DNA from: Crocinitomicaceae bacterium
GTDB taxonomy: Bacteria > Bacteroidota > Bacteroidia > Flavobacteriales_D > Crocinitomicaceae
DNA length: 64,000 bases
Reading direction: 5' to 3'
Assembly: GCA_030830785.1 (NCBI GenBank)
Contig: JAURMI010000017.1
Coordinates: 1-64,000, forward strand
Below are positions 55,683 to 64,000 of this stretch, piece after piece (the first letter of the stretch is position 1; each line of letters starts with the position of its first letter). A program made the translations under genes and the position numbers. The notes under the pieces were generated by a model. That model saw only the letters and a program-made list of their open reading frames with translations. It did not search any database and was not told the DNA's origin.

Positions 55683-55850
55683 ATGATAAAAATTCTACTA
55701 GACCGCAACGAACCTTCAGAGATGGAAGTTCGCAAGCATCAAAATTTCGATCAAATTTTGGCTGCTTATCAGTATCAGCAAAAAGTAAATAATCCCTGGC
55801 GCTATTGGTTTTATCTTACCCTTGTCTGTGGTTTGCTCTTTATTGTGTAG
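55683..55850 (+). CDS. 55-residue membrane protein downstream of the ECF sigma factor
   Basis: ATG at 55683 and TAG at 55850 give 55 residues. The first 38 are soluble and charged (LLDRNEPSEMEVRKHQNFD, ILAAYQYQQKVNNPWR), followed by a single C-terminal helix (FYLTLVCGLLFIV). Spacing of 2 bp after the sigma-factor gene suggests translational coupling. The cytosolic tail plus helix is the minimal layout for a membrane-tethered anti-sigma factor, but the length is well below the usual 80-200 residues. Function is inferred from position only. Confidence 0.6.
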   Translation: MIKILLDRNEPSEMEVRKHQNFDQILAAYQYQQKVNNPWRYWFYLTLVCGLLFIV

Positions 55851-55863
55851 AGCTTCACTTGAA

Positions 55864-55895
55864 ATAGTTTGTACATTTGTGTATGTACAAACTAT
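55864..55895 (+). promoter_or_regulatory. Perfect hairpin over the pyrD start codon
   Basis: Arms ATAGTTTGTACAT (55864-55876) and ATGTACAAACTAT (55883-55895) are exact reverse complements with a 6-nt loop (TTGTGT). The second arm begins with the pyrD ATG, so a folded mRNA would pair the start codon. Confidence 0.75.
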
Positions 55896-56920
55896 TGCGA
55901 TCAATTTTATTTTTATTTGATGCTGAAAAAGTACACCATTTTGTTATGCGTGGCCTTTATTTATGCAATAAATTTGTTCTTACGCGCAAAATTTTTAGCG
56001 CTTCATTCACAGTTAAAAATCCTAAGCTTGAAACAGAGTTTTTAGGGATCAAGTTTGCCAACCCTGTTGGATTGGCAGCAGGTTTCGATAAAAATGCCCA
56101 ATTTACAGATGCGCTTGCCAATTGTGGTTTTGGATTTATCGAAATTGGTACGGTTACCCCTAAAGCACAGGGGGGAAATGAAAAACCGAGATTGTTTAGA
56201 TTAAAAAAGGATCATGCTATTGTCAATCGCATGGGCTTCAATAATGCTGGTATGGAGGCCATTAAAAAATCATTAATTCAGAGAAAAAATAAAAAAATTG
56301 TCATCGGTGGTAACATTGGACGTAACAAATTAACTTCCAATGAAGATGCCAAATTAGATTACTTACAATGTTTTGAAGCGCTCTTTGATCACGTAGATTA
56401 TTTTGTTGTAAATGTCTCATCTCCAAATACACCAAATTTGAGAGAACTTCAAGAAAAAGAACCGCTTCAAGCTCTTTTGGAAAGTTTACAACAACAAAAC
56501 CTACAGCAAAAAGTTGCAAAGCCAATTTTATTAAAAATTGCTCCTGATTTAAATTCTTCCCAAATCGATGAAATAATAGAAATTGTCAATAATACAAAAA
56601 TTGATGGTTTAATTGTTGCCAACACAACTACCTCAAGGGAAAATTTACAAACTGATAGTAAAATAGTTGAAAAATTAGGGGCCGGTGGGGTTTCAGGTAA
56701 ACCATTGGCTTTAAGATCTACGCAAATGATTAAGTATATTAAGGATAAATCCAATGGGCAAATTCCAATGATTGCCGTCGGTGGGATACACAGTGCTCAA
56801 GATGCTTTAGATAAATTAGATGCAGGCGCAACTTTGGTGCAATTGTATACTGGATTTATTTATGAAGGACCAGCCTTAGTAAAGTCTATTAATCGCGCCT
56901 TGTTGAAAAGAAAAAATTGA
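55883..56920 (+). CDS. pyrD: Dihydroorotate dehydrogenase (quinone), class 2
   Basis: 345-residue FMN enzyme that oxidises dihydroorotate and passes electrons to quinone. The N-terminal helical extension (about 1-35) targets the membrane and identifies class 2. Motifs: [29 protein letters not shown] (catalytic Ser), GGVSGKPL and [11 protein letters not shown]. The ATG at 55883 is used rather than a TTG at 55877. Shares the TGATG junction with the next gene. Confidence 0.95.
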   Translation: MYKLLRSILFLFDAEKVHHFVMRGLYLCNKFVLTRKIFSASFTVKNPKLETEFLGIKFANPVGLAAGFDKNAQFTDALANCGFGFIEIGTVTPKAQGGNEKPRLFRLKKDHAIVNRMGFNNAGMEAIKKSLIQRKNKKIVIGGNIGRNKLTSNEDAKLDYLQCFEALFDHVDYFVVNVSSPNTPNLRELQEKEPLQALLESLQQQNLQQKVAKPILLKIAPDLNSSQIDEIIEIVNNTKIDGLIVANTTTSRENLQTDSKIVEKLGAGGVSGKPLALRSTQMIKYIKDKSNGQIPMIAVGGIHSAQDALDKLDAGATLVQLYTGFIYEGPALVKSINRALLKRKN

Positions 56921-57786
56921 TGTCAATTCTAAATCAATACATTGAAATAACTGAGTGTCCTAGAGATGCCATGCAAGGAATTGGATCTTGGATTCCTACT
57001 CAAAAAAAGATTCAATATTTAAATGCACTCTTAAAGTGTGGTTTTGATACACTTGATTTTGGAAGTTTTGTGTCGCCTAAGGCAATTCCACAAATGAAAG
57101 ACACCGCTCAAGTGCTTGCGCATTTAGAGGAATCCAAAACCAAATTGTTGGCCATCGTGGCAAACGCACGCGGAGCCCAAGAAGCGGGCAATTTTGAGCG
57201 TGTTTCAATTTTGGGTTTTCCTTATTCAGTTTCAGAGACTTTTCAGTTGCGCAATACGAATTCTAGTAGCTTAGAAACCCTCAAGGTTTTAGATGAAATT
57301 GCTCGAATTTGTATCTTTCAAAAAAAGAAATTGCGCATTTATATTTCTATGGGATTTGGAAATCCATATGGTGAACCATGGTCTGAGCAGCTTGTTGCAC
57401 AAAGTATTTATGAATTAAAAAATAGATTTGACATTGTTGAATTTGCAATTTCAGATACCATAGGCTGTGCAGATCCAGACAGTGCACATCAACTATTTAA
57501 TTTGCTTTTTAGTTCTTTTGCAGAAACAAAATTTTCAGCCCATCTTCATGTGGTACCTGGAAATGAAAATGAACTTATTTCAGCAGTTTTCAATGGGGGT
57601 TGTAGACATTTTGATACAGCACTTGGAGGTTTTGGAGGATGCCCAATGGCAAAAGATCAACTCACTGGAAATTTATCTACTGAAAGTTTGATGTTGTTTT
57701 TAAAAAACAAACAGATAGCCAATCCATTAAATGAAGATCGTTTAAAAGAAGCTCAAAAATTATCAATGTCAATTTTTTCATCATGA
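56920..57786 (+). CDS. Hydroxymethylglutaryl-CoA lyase
   Basis: 288-residue aldolase that splits HMG-CoA to acetoacetate and acetyl-CoA in leucine breakdown. Motifs: ITECPRDAMQGIG (metal/substrate end of the barrel), ISDTIGCADP, and FGGCPMAKDQLTGN with the catalytic Cys. ATG shares bases with the pyrD stop; its own TGA overlaps the next ATG (ATGA). Together with methylmalonyl-CoA mutase nearby this supports branched-chain or odd-chain acyl catabolism. Confidence 0.9.
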   Translation: MSILNQYIEITECPRDAMQGIGSWIPTQKKIQYLNALLKCGFDTLDFGSFVSPKAIPQMKDTAQVLAHLEESKTKLLAIVANARGAQEAGNFERVSILGFPYSVSETFQLRNTNSSSLETLKVLDEIARICIFQKKKLRIYISMGFGNPYGEPWSEQLVAQSIYELKNRFDIVEFAISDTIGCADPDSAHQLFNLLFSSFAETKFSAHLHVVPGNENELISAVFNGGCRHFDTALGGFGGCPMAKDQLTGNLSTESLMLFLKNKQIANPLNEDRLKEAQKLSMSIFSS

Positions 57787-58436
57787 AGAATTATAAAATA
57801 GTATGGTTACTGGCCCTATGTTTAACATTTGTATTGGTATTTATTGGATATAAGTTATTCACTAAAGATAATTTGCCAACAAAAATTAATGGGCCAAAAA
57901 AACCAGTCAAAGGGACTGAGGTTAGTACTGATTTTACAGTCAATAAATTTAGTGGTGATCAAGAACCACAGCTTCTCAAAAACCTAGGTCTATGTGACAG
58001 CACTATCGAATTGAGTGATCAACTCAACAGGCCCTCATGCACAGCTAATTTTTTTCGCTTTTTTCCATTGAAAAAAAATCTAGACTTGTCTGAGGGTTGC
58101 ATGATCCTGCTTAAGGCAGGGGTAAACGAATTTCCAGCACGTCGATTCATTGTATATGAAAAAGAGGACCAAAATTTAATTCAAGCTAATGGTTTTGTTG
58201 GCTATCCAATCGAATTTAGGCCAAATAAAGATAAATATGACGATGTTGTAATCCGATTTTTTGAACGTTACCAAGACGAAAAATATTTTTATAATTGCCT
58301 CTTTACATGGAAACAGAACCGCTACCAATTTGTATGCTGTGAACAAATAAATGACAAAAATATTAAACCTGAAAAACAAACTGAAGTCTCCGCAGAAATA
58401 CTCCAAATTCTCAATGATAAAAAACTTTTATTTTAG
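57783..58436 (+). CDS. Single-helix membrane or exported protein, unknown function
   Basis: 217 residues with one N-terminal hydrophobic helix (about 7-26) followed by a polar domain. Cys at about 72, 87, 107 could pair (LGLCDS, RPSCTAN, SEGCMIL). C-terminal part has YFYNCLFTWKQNRYQFVCCE. No family recognised. Coupled (ATGA) to the lyase gene and overlapping the next gene's ATG by 23 bp. Confidence 0.6.
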   Translation: MKNYKIVWLLALCLTFVLVFIGYKLFTKDNLPTKINGPKKPVKGTEVSTDFTVNKFSGDQEPQLLKNLGLCDSTIELSDQLNRPSCTANFFRFFPLKKNLDLSEGCMILLKAGVNEFPARRFIVYEKEDQNLIQANGFVGYPIEFRPNKDKYDDVVIRFFERYQDEKYFYNCLFTWKQNRYQFVCCEQINDKNIKPEKQTEVSAEILQILNDKKLLF

Positions 58437-58845
58437 CGTAATTCTCATTTTAATATTGGGGGCTTGTGTCAATGGCGAACAAACCATTAGTGCAGACTAC
58501 ACCCATCTTTTAAGTGGTGGTAATTCCAAGGTTTGGATGGTAAGTGGTTTTAGCCAAGATTTGAAAAATTCTTTTACTCAGGAGCCATGGGGAGAGTATA
58601 TTTTTGTATTCGATATAAATGGCGCAGTCATGTTTGGTTCATTTTATGATTTGCACAATCATTCATTTACTAGTGGTCATTTTCAATACGGAATTACTAG
58701 CCAAAAATTAAGCATGCATTTGAACAACATTCATTGGATATTCGAATTGGAATCTGTTGAACAAGACCAGCTCATTTTAAAAAAAATCAAAGGTCAAGAT
58801 CTATCAACATACCTGCGTCTGATTCCCTTGCCTATTCCAAATTAA
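58414..58845 (+). CDS. Lipoprotein, unknown function
   Basis: 143 residues from the ATG at 58414, inside the end of the previous gene, because this gives a lipobox (LILILGAC, then VNGEQT). The rest is beta-rich with WG motifs (SQDLKNSFTQEPWGEYIFVF; HWIFELESVEQDQLIL), reminiscent of lipocalin-like folds. Ends 4 bp into the convergent TIGR02757 gene. Confidence 0.62.
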   Translation: MIKNFYFSVILILILGACVNGEQTISADYTHLLSGGNSKVWMVSGFSQDLKNSFTQEPWGEYIFVFDINGAVMFGSFYDLHNHSFTSGHFQYGITSQKLSMHLNNIHWIFELESVEQDQLILKKIKGQDLSTYLRLIPLPIPN

Positions 58846-59591
58846 AATTTTTCAATTGCTCCGAGTCCAAACAAAGCAAAGTCGTACTTAGCAGGATCAG
58901 TTGGGTCCATTTTGCGTAATTTAAAAACCAATTCTTCATTGGCCTTCCAATCATTTTGTTTGCGATGCAATAAACCTAATTTACGTGCAATGTTACCTGT
59001 ATGCACATCGAGTGGAATCATTAAACGGCCTTGTGGAATGGAATCCCAAATGCCAAAATCTACACCATTTTTATTTGAACGTACCATCCATCTCAAGAAC
59101 ATGATCAACCTCTTTGCAGAGGAACCTTTATTTGGATTGGCGACATGCTTTAATGACCGTTTTTCTAGGTAGGGGATGAAGCGTTCACGAAATGCACTGA
59201 TATGATGATAAAGCGTAGGATTTTGCATGGAAGTCATAAATGCAAGCTCAAGGTCTTCATGCTGATAAATAGCCTTAAGCGCCATTAAAAAACCATTGAG
59301 ATCAATTTGATTAAAGGTCCTATGCACAAATGATCCACAATCGCCATCATTGTAATTTAAAACGTATTGTAGGGGTTCTGATCCGAGAATTTTGAGTAGT
59401 TTTTTACCACTTTGGATAATACTCTTTCTTTGACCCCACGAAATGGTAGCTATTAAGAATCCAACAATTTCAATATCTTGTTTTTTGTGGAATTGATGCA
59501 CTAAACTAATCGGGTCAGATTCAATGAAAGAGGCTTGTTCGTAATAATGCGCTTTGTAATCTAAAAATTCCTTTAATGCTACTTCATTCAT
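58842..59591 (-). CDS. TIGR02757/DUF2400-family protein
   Basis: 249 residues matching the TIGR02757 family throughout: EFLDYKAHYYEQASFIESDP, LIATISWGQRKSI, KRLIMFLRWMVR, IPLDVHTGNIARKLGLL and a C-terminal RKMDPTDPAKYDFALFGLG. The fold resembles HhH DNA glycosylases, but function is not established. It begins 2 bp after the LolD-like ATPase gene stop and ends in a convergent 4-bp overlap. Confidence 0.9.
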   Translation of the reverse strand: MNEVALKEFLDYKAHYYEQASFIESDPISLVHQFHKKQDIEIVGFLIATISWGQRKSIIQSGKKLLKILGSEPLQYVLNYNDGDCGSFVHRTFNQIDLNGFLMALKAIYQHEDLELAFMTSMQNPTLYHHISAFRERFIPYLEKRSLKHVANPNKGSSAKRLIMFLRWMVRSNKNGVDFGIWDSIPQGRLMIPLDVHTGNIARKLGLLHRKQNDWKANEELVFKLRKMDPTDPAKYDFALFGLGAIEKF

Positions 59592-59593
59592 TT

Positions 59594-60247
59594 TTAAAGG
59601 ATTCTCCCGTCTTGCATTTCTAACCTTTTTTCAGCCATTTGAGCGAATTCTTTATTGTGTGTTACAATGACAAAACTTTGCTTGAATTGCTCCCTTAACT
59701 CAAAAAATAATTGATGCAGTGCATTTGCATTTTCTGAATCTAAATTACCCGAAGGCTCATCTGCAAAAACAATGGCAGGTTTATTTATCAGTGCACGCGC
59801 AACAGCAATGCGCTGTTGTTCTCCACCAGAAAGTTCATTGGGCTTATGATTTGCGCGAGACCTTAAATTAAATTGTTCAAGTAATAAATTGGCCGCTTTA
59901 AAAGCATCAGTTTGGTTTTGTCCAGAAATAAGGGCAGGTAAGGCAATATTTTCCATTGCTGTAAATTCTGGCAATAACTGATGAAACTGAAATACAAAGC
60001 CTAAATGTTTGTTTCTGAACGCTGCCAGTGCTTTTTGGTTGAGTTCAAAGGGATTTTGTCCCTCTATTATTAAATTTCCTGCAGTAGGATCGTCGAGTGT
60101 TCCTAAAATTTGAAGTAAAGTTGTTTTTCCTGCCCCAGAAGAACCAACTATGGATATTATCTCAGCGTGGCCAACATCTAAATCGATTCCTTTTAATATT
60201 TCAAGGTCTCCAATTTCTTTTCTTAACCCCTGGGCCTGCAGCATCAT
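59594..60247 (-). CDS. ABC transporter ATP-binding protein, LolD-like
   Basis: 217-residue ATPase. Walker [10 protein letters not shown], signature [15 protein letters not shown], Walker [15 protein letters not shown], switch His in FVIVTHNKE. The length and EPSGNLD form match LolD/FtsE-type ATPases. No LolC/E permease gene is nearby, so it presumably pairs with one elsewhere. ATGA overlap with ribBA upstream. Confidence 0.9.
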   Translation of the reverse strand: MMLQAQGLRKEIGDLEILKGIDLDVGHAEIISIVGSSGAGKTTLLQILGTLDDPTAGNLIIEGQNPFELNQKALAAFRNKHLGFVFQFHQLLPEFTAMENIALPALISGQNQTDAFKAANLLLEQFNLRSRANHKPNELSGGEQQRIAVARALINKPAIVFADEPSGNLDSENANALHQLFFELREQFKQSFVIVTHNKEFAQMAEKRLEMQDGRIL

Positions 60248-61461
60248 GATTTTAAATTTAGATTGTGTCCCATTTTATCTCTTTTTGCAGCGAGGTAACG
60301 CTCGTTGTGGCTATTGCTTGGGATTTCTAGCGGGATATTCTCTGTAATTTCTAAGCCATAACCAATCAATCCAGTGCGTTTTTTAGGGTTATTAGACATC
60401 AATCTCATTTTACGAATGCCGATAGCCCGAAGTATTTGCGCCCCGATGCCGTAGTCCCGTTGATCAGGTTTGAATCCGAGTTTTTCGTTTGCCTCATAGG
60501 TATCCAATCCTTCTTCTTGAAGCTTATATGCTTTGAGTTTATTGAGTAAGCCAATGCCTCGGCCTTCTTGATTCATGTAAACAATAGCACCTTTTCCCTC
60601 TTCATTGATTAGCTCCATTGCTTTATGTAATTGGGGGCCGCAGTCACAACGACAGCTTCCAAAGATATCGCCAGTAAGACAAGAAGAATGTACTCTAACT
60701 AACACAGATTCATCCTTACTCCAAGTTCCTTTGGTGAGTACCAAATGGTCTTGATCATTGCTTTGATCTTTGAATGCACGTAACTGAAAATCTCCAAAAG
60801 TGGTGGGTAGCTGAACTTCTACTTGTTCAGAAATAAGTGATTCGTTGGAAATCCTGTATTTAATTAGGTCTGCAATACTTATTATCTTGAGATTGAATTT
60901 ACGTGCAATTTCGATTAATTGCGGGAGCCTTGCCATCGTTCCATCTTCATTGAGGATTTCTACAATTATTCCTGCTTCTTCAAACCCCGCCATACGCGAT
61001 AAATCAACTGCTGCTTCGGTATGGCCAGCACGGCGTAAAACACCTCCATTTAATGCTCGTAGCGGAAATATATGTCCTGGCTTTCCTAGTTCTTCAGGCC
61101 TAATATTTGGATCAATCATGGCCAAGATAGTTTTTGATCTATCGCTTGCCGAAATACCTGTAGTGCATCCATGTCCAATTAAATCAACACTAATTGTAAA
61201 TGGAGTTTGGTAAGCTGCTGAATTATTGCGCACCATCATTTCAAGTCCAAGTTGATCACAGCGTTCTTCGCTTAAAGGTGCACAAATCAAACCACGGCCA
61301 TGTGTTGCCATAAAATTGATTAGCGTTGGTGTTGCGTTACGCGCAGCCGTTAAAAAATCTCCTTCATTTTCACGGTCTTCATCGTCAACAACAATTACAA
61401 CATTACCCTTTTGGATTTCCAATATGGCTTCTTCTATGGTATTGAGATTTATTGACATCAT
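60244..61461 (-). CDS. ribBA: Bifunctional dihydroxybutanone-phosphate synthase / GTP cyclohydrolase II
   Basis: 405 residues. RibB half (about 1-205): [50 protein letters not shown]. RibA half: [20 protein letters not shown] with the three zinc Cys, [16 protein letters not shown] and [12 protein letters not shown]. Makes both precursors of riboflavin. No FMN riboswitch is present before it, since pepD ends 6 bp upstream. An alternate ATG at 61458 is one codon later. Confidence 0.95.
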   Translation of the reverse strand: MMSINLNTIEEAILEIQKGNVVIVVDDEDRENEGDFLTAARNATPTLINFMATHGRGLICAPLSEERCDQLGLEMMVRNNSAAYQTPFTISVDLIGHGCTTGISASDRSKTILAMIDPNIRPEELGKPGHIFPLRALNGGVLRRAGHTEAAVDLSRMAGFEEAGIIVEILNEDGTMARLPQLIEIARKFNLKIISIADLIKYRISNESLISEQVEVQLPTTFGDFQLRAFKDQSNDQDHLVLTKGTWSKDESVLVRVHSSCLTGDIFGSCRCDCGPQLHKAMELINEEGKGAIVYMNQEGRGIGLLNKLKAYKLQEEGLDTYEANEKLGFKPDQRDYGIGAQILRAIGIRKMRLMSNNPKKRTGLIGYGLEITENIPLEIPSNSHNERYLAAKRDKMGHNLNLKS

Positions 61462-61467
61462 TAATTT

Positions 61468-62922
61468 TTATGCAGTTGGTATTTTTTGTAAAATTTCTAA
61501 AAGAAAATTCCAGAATTTTTGAACCGAAGAAATTTGAACGCATTCGTCTGGCGAATGCGCAGCCCTAATATTTGGCCCAAAAGAAATCATATCCACCCCA
61601 TGTAATTTTTCGCTAAGAATTCCGCATTCAAGTCCAGCGTGGCAAGCCTTCACATTGGGCTCTTCATTGAATAGTTGAATATATTGGTCTTTTAAAAGTT
61701 TGAGAATTTCAGAATTAAGGTTGGGTTTCCATCCGGGGTAGTCGCCACTTTGTTCTACCTTGGCACCTAAATTTTCAAAGGCACTACCAAAGGCCATACT
61801 CACTTCTTTTTTTGTACTTTCCACAGAACTTCTTTGCAAAGATTGTGTGATAAATTCCCCATTTTTAATGACAACCCTTGCCAATGAAGAAGAGGCTTCC
61901 ACCAAGCCTTCAATGTCGGGACTCATCCTGTATACGCCATTGTGTACGCCACAAAGTGTATTTAATATCTTTTGAAATTCTAAAGCTGAAACCGCATCCG
62001 AATCCGAATCCAAATTGATTGCTTTTGCAGAAATTTTTAAGTGCTTTTCAATTGGATTGTACTCTGATTTCAAAAGCGATTCAAATTGTCCTATGAATGA
62101 AAGGGCATTGTTTTTGTTTTCTACTGCAACAAGAGCATGTGCCTCTCTTGGGATCGCATTTCTTAAACTCCCTCCATCAAAACTTATTAATTGAATATTC
62201 TGAGTTTGTTGAAGTTCCCATATAAGACGGGCTAACATTTTGTTGGCATTGCCACGTCCTTTATCAATATCCATTCCAGAATGACCTCCAAGTAAGCCAC
62301 TTAGTTGAATCTCAATTCCTTCGAACCCATTAATAAGAGGCTCTTTTTGATAATTGTAGTGTGTATTGGTATCAATTCCACCGGCACAACCTACAGAGAG
62401 TTCGTCATCGTCTTCAGTATCTAAATTGAGTAAAATCGTCCCACTCAAAAGCGTAGCATCCATTTGCTTGGCTCCGGTCATACCAGTTTCTTCATCTATG
62501 GTAAAGAATGCTTCTAGAGATGGGTGTGTTATGTCTTTACTTTCGAGTAAGGCCATAATAGCAGCTACACCTATACCGTTATCGGCACCAAGTGTTGTTC
62601 CATTTGCACGAACCCAGTCTCCATCAATAAACATGTCAATGCCTTGATTATTAAAGTCAAATGTTGTTTGGGCATTTTTTTGATGCACCATATCCAAATG
62701 GCTTTGTAGAATGACTGTTTGGCAGTGTTCCATACCTGGCGTGGCAGGTTTTTTAATAATGACGTTTCCAGCTTCATCCCTAAGGGTTTTTAAATTCAGA
62801 CCCTGCCCGAATTTTAGCATGAATTCTATGACGCGTTCTTCTTTTTTTGAAGGACGAGGTACCGCATTTAATTCGCAAAAGGAAGTCCAAAGTTTTTGGG
62901 GTTCGAGTTGTTGAATGTCCAT
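61468..62922 (-). CDS. pepD: Aminoacyl-histidine dipeptidase PepD (M20C)
   Basis: 484-residue zinc dipeptidase. M20 motifs: VILQSHLDMVHQ, GTTLGADNGIGVAAIMAL, DEETGMTGA and LLGGHSGMDIDKG, all bearing expected metal ligands or catalytic acids. C-terminal HAGLECGILSEKLHGVDM is diagnostic. Overlaps the menB gene: its ATG and the menB stop share base 62922. Confidence 0.95.
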   Translation of the reverse strand: MDIQQLEPQKLWTSFCELNAVPRPSKKEERVIEFMLKFGQGLNLKTLRDEAGNVIIKKPATPGMEHCQTVILQSHLDMVHQKNAQTTFDFNNQGIDMFIDGDWVRANGTTLGADNGIGVAAIMALLESKDITHPSLEAFFTIDEETGMTGAKQMDATLLSGTILLNLDTEDDDELSVGCAGGIDTNTHYNYQKEPLINGFEGIEIQLSGLLGGHSGMDIDKGRGNANKMLARLIWELQQTQNIQLISFDGGSLRNAIPREAHALVAVENKNNALSFIGQFESLLKSEYNPIEKHLKISAKAINLDSDSDAVSALEFQKILNTLCGVHNGVYRMSPDIEGLVEASSSLARVVIKNGEFITQSLQRSSVESTKKEVSMAFGSAFENLGAKVEQSGDYPGWKPNLNSEILKLLKDQYIQLFNEEPNVKACHAGLECGILSEKLHGVDMISFGPNIRAAHSPDECVQISSVQKFWNFLLEILQKIPTA

Positions 62923-63743
62923 TATGGGAATTTTGGATATTGATTGAAATTCGGGTCTCGTTTCTCTAAAAAAGCATGTTTTCCTTCTTGTGCTTCCTCA
63001 GTCAAATAATAGAGTAGGGTGGCATCACCAGCAAGCTCCATTAGTCCGTGTTGCCCGTCTAATTCTGCATTCAAGGCGCGTTTAATCATCCGAATTGCAA
63101 GTGGGCTGCGTTTCATCATGGTTTTAGACCATTCTACAACAGTATCTTCGAGTTGATCAAGGGCAACAACCTTATTGACCATTCCCATTCTCTCGGCTTC
63201 ATGGGCAGTATATTGGTTGCACAAGAACCATATTTCTCTCGCCTTTTTTTGTCCTACATGACGGGCCAGATACGAAGAGCCAAATCCTCCATCAAAACTC
63301 CCAACCTTAGGACCTGTCTGACCAAACCGCGCATTTTCTGAAGCGATTGTTAAATCACATACTACGTGAAGTACATGACCGCCACCAATCGCATATCCAT
63401 TTACCATGGCAATGACGGGTTTAGGTAAGGAGCGAATAGCTTTATGGAGATCCAAAACATTGAGACGCGGCACCCCATTTTCAGAAATATAACCGCCAAC
63501 GCCTTTTACATTTTGATCGCCACCAGAACAAAAAGCTTTATCACCTGCACCTGTAAGCACAACAACATTGATGTCTTCGCGTTCTCGACAAATTGACATA
63601 GCATCCAACATTTCAAAATTGGTTTCCGGCCTAAAAGCGTTATATACTTGTGGTCTGTTGATGGTTATTTTTGCGATTCCTTCAAAAAACTCGAATTTAA
63701 TATCTTGGTATTTTTTTAGAGAATGCCAGTTTCTTTGAGACAT
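62922..63743 (-). CDS. menB: 1,4-dihydroxy-2-naphthoyl-CoA synthase
   Basis: 273-residue crotonase-fold enzyme of menaquinone synthesis, which supplies the quinone used by the nuo complex. MenB-specific features: [20 protein letters not shown] insertion, [37 protein letters not shown]. Normal length. A TATCTTTG element at 63769-63762 (minus strand) lies 19 bp before the ATG. Confidence 0.95.
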   Translation of the reverse strand: MSQRNWHSLKKYQDIKFEFFEGIAKITINRPQVYNAFRPETNFEMLDAMSICREREDINVVVLTGAGDKAFCSGGDQNVKGVGGYISENGVPRLNVLDLHKAIRSLPKPVIAMVNGYAIGGGHVLHVVCDLTIASENARFGQTGPKVGSFDGGFGSSYLARHVGQKKAREIWFLCNQYTAHEAERMGMVNKVVALDQLEDTVVEWSKTMMKRSPLAIRMIKRALNAELDGQHGLMELAGDATLLYYLTEEAQEGKHAFLEKRDPNFNQYPKFP

Positions 63744-63761
63744 GCTTATTATTTAATGATA

Positions 63762-63769
63762 CAAAGATA
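63762..63769 (-). promoter_or_regulatory. Possible -7 element for menB-pepD
   Basis: TATCTTTG fits TAnnTTTG, 19 bp before the menB ATG. A TTG at -33 is not apparent. Confidence 0.4.
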
Positions 63770-63809
63770 AAACATCCCATAGGATGGATGGTTTATTTTA
63801 TTGGAAAAT

Positions 63810-64000
63810 CTATCCAATTTTTATTGAGGTCATGCTAAGACTTCCAGCCAGCAATTGGTCATTAAAGAAATGAATTTCATCCTTTAAATCTGCTTGACCG
63901 AGTGCATAGAGTAGGGGTATGTAATGGTCTGGGGTAGGAACAGCATGTTTCATTGCTATTGGAGCAGTTTCCAAATTTAATAATGGATTGAACTGCCTTT
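63810..64000 (-). CDS. ygiD: 4,5-DOPA dioxygenase extradiol-like, 5' end cut by window
   Basis: Only the C-terminal 63 residues are in the window, with the stop at 63810-63812. The segment KHAVPTPDHYIPLLYALG is the conserved end of YgiD/DODA-type class III extradiol dioxygenases, where its His is a catalytic or substrate-binding residue. The remainder ends FNDQLLAGSLSMTSIKIG. The start lies beyond 64000. Confidence 0.85.
   Translation of the reverse strand, partial: RQFNPLLNLETAPIAMKHAVPTPDHYIPLLYALGQADLKDEIHFFNDQLLAGSLSMTSIKIG

Noticed and set aside
55872-55879. TACATTTG as a pyrD promoter
   Set aside because: It would start transcription inside the gene; it is part of the hairpin.
60244-61461. 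FMN riboswitch before ribBA
   Set aside because: Only 6 bp separate ribBA from pepD, so there is no room for a leader RNA.

Overview
The window looks like chromosomal DNA of a low-GC member of the Bacteroidota, most likely the order Flavobacteriales. The evidence is: secreted proteins with type IX secretion (T9SS) C-terminal tails, lipoproteins with Bacteroidota-style lipoboxes, TAnnTTTG -7 promoter elements instead of TATAAT, little sign of Shine-Dalgarno sequences, a 13-gene nuo operon with a short NuoG, and a CzcA-CzcC (RND pump-TolC) fusion. No transposase, integrase, phage gene or CRISPR array was found.

Layout. 1-4740 (minus): an aldehyde dehydrogenase gene translationally coupled to a DevABC/MacB-like three-gene exporter, followed by a truncated rluF at the window edge. 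4855-7172 (plus): a LamG-domain T9SS protein, a VF530-type small protein and a DUF2721 membrane protein. 7182-7661 (minus): a secreted NlpC/P60 peptidase. 7825-13192 (plus): an accessory-looking run of seven secreted proteins or lipoproteins of unknown function. The last two lie between two copies of a 21-bp sequence that is the 3' end of the next gene, so they look like a small inserted islet. 13257-15777 (minus): a CASTOR/POLLUX-type ion channel and a small membrane protein. 15778-16358: tRNA-Arg(UCG) with a rare compensated tertiary pair, two terminators, a tRNA 3'-end remnant, and a 54-bp tandem repeat that copies the tRNA 5' end. 16359-19610 (minus): four genes with overlapping ends (epimerase, CPBP-like membrane protein, short-chain dehydrogenase, seven-helix membrane protein). 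19652-32183 (minus): nuoA to nuoN, complex I. 32318-35153 (minus): an outer-membrane-type protein and a T9SS-exported M1 peptidase.

35221-41599 (plus) is a heavy-metal efflux operon: a small secreted protein, a CzcA pump fused to its outer-membrane channel, a CzcB adaptor lipoprotein, and a two-CxxCH lipoprotein. 41585-44105 (minus): a PH-domain membrane protein, glyA and a second NlpC/P60 enzyme. 44154-47515 (plus): surE, a membrane protein, lpxB and a SpoIID-like protein. 47502-52243 (minus): a DivIC-like protein, an unknown secreted protein and both methylmalonyl-CoA mutase subunits. 52334-58845 (plus): two outer-membrane-type proteins, an ECF sigma factor with a 55-residue membrane partner, pyrD with a perfect hairpin over its start codon, hydroxymethylglutaryl-CoA lyase, and two unknown exported proteins. 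58842-64000 (minus): a TIGR02757 protein, a LolD-type ATPase, ribBA, pepD, menB and a partial ygiD-like dioxygenase.

How they work together: the window is mainly housekeeping (respiratory complex I, menaquinone, riboflavin, pyrimidine, lipid A, one-carbon and propionate/branched-chain metabolism) interrupted by one accessory patch (about 7.8-13.3 kb) and a rearranged tRNA locus. I found no clear new defence or biosynthetic system. The most unusual signals are the compensated tRNA-Arg and its repeat, the islet at the channel gene's 3' end, the embedded signal-peptide-like segment in the pump-channel fusion, and the pyrD start-codon hairpin.
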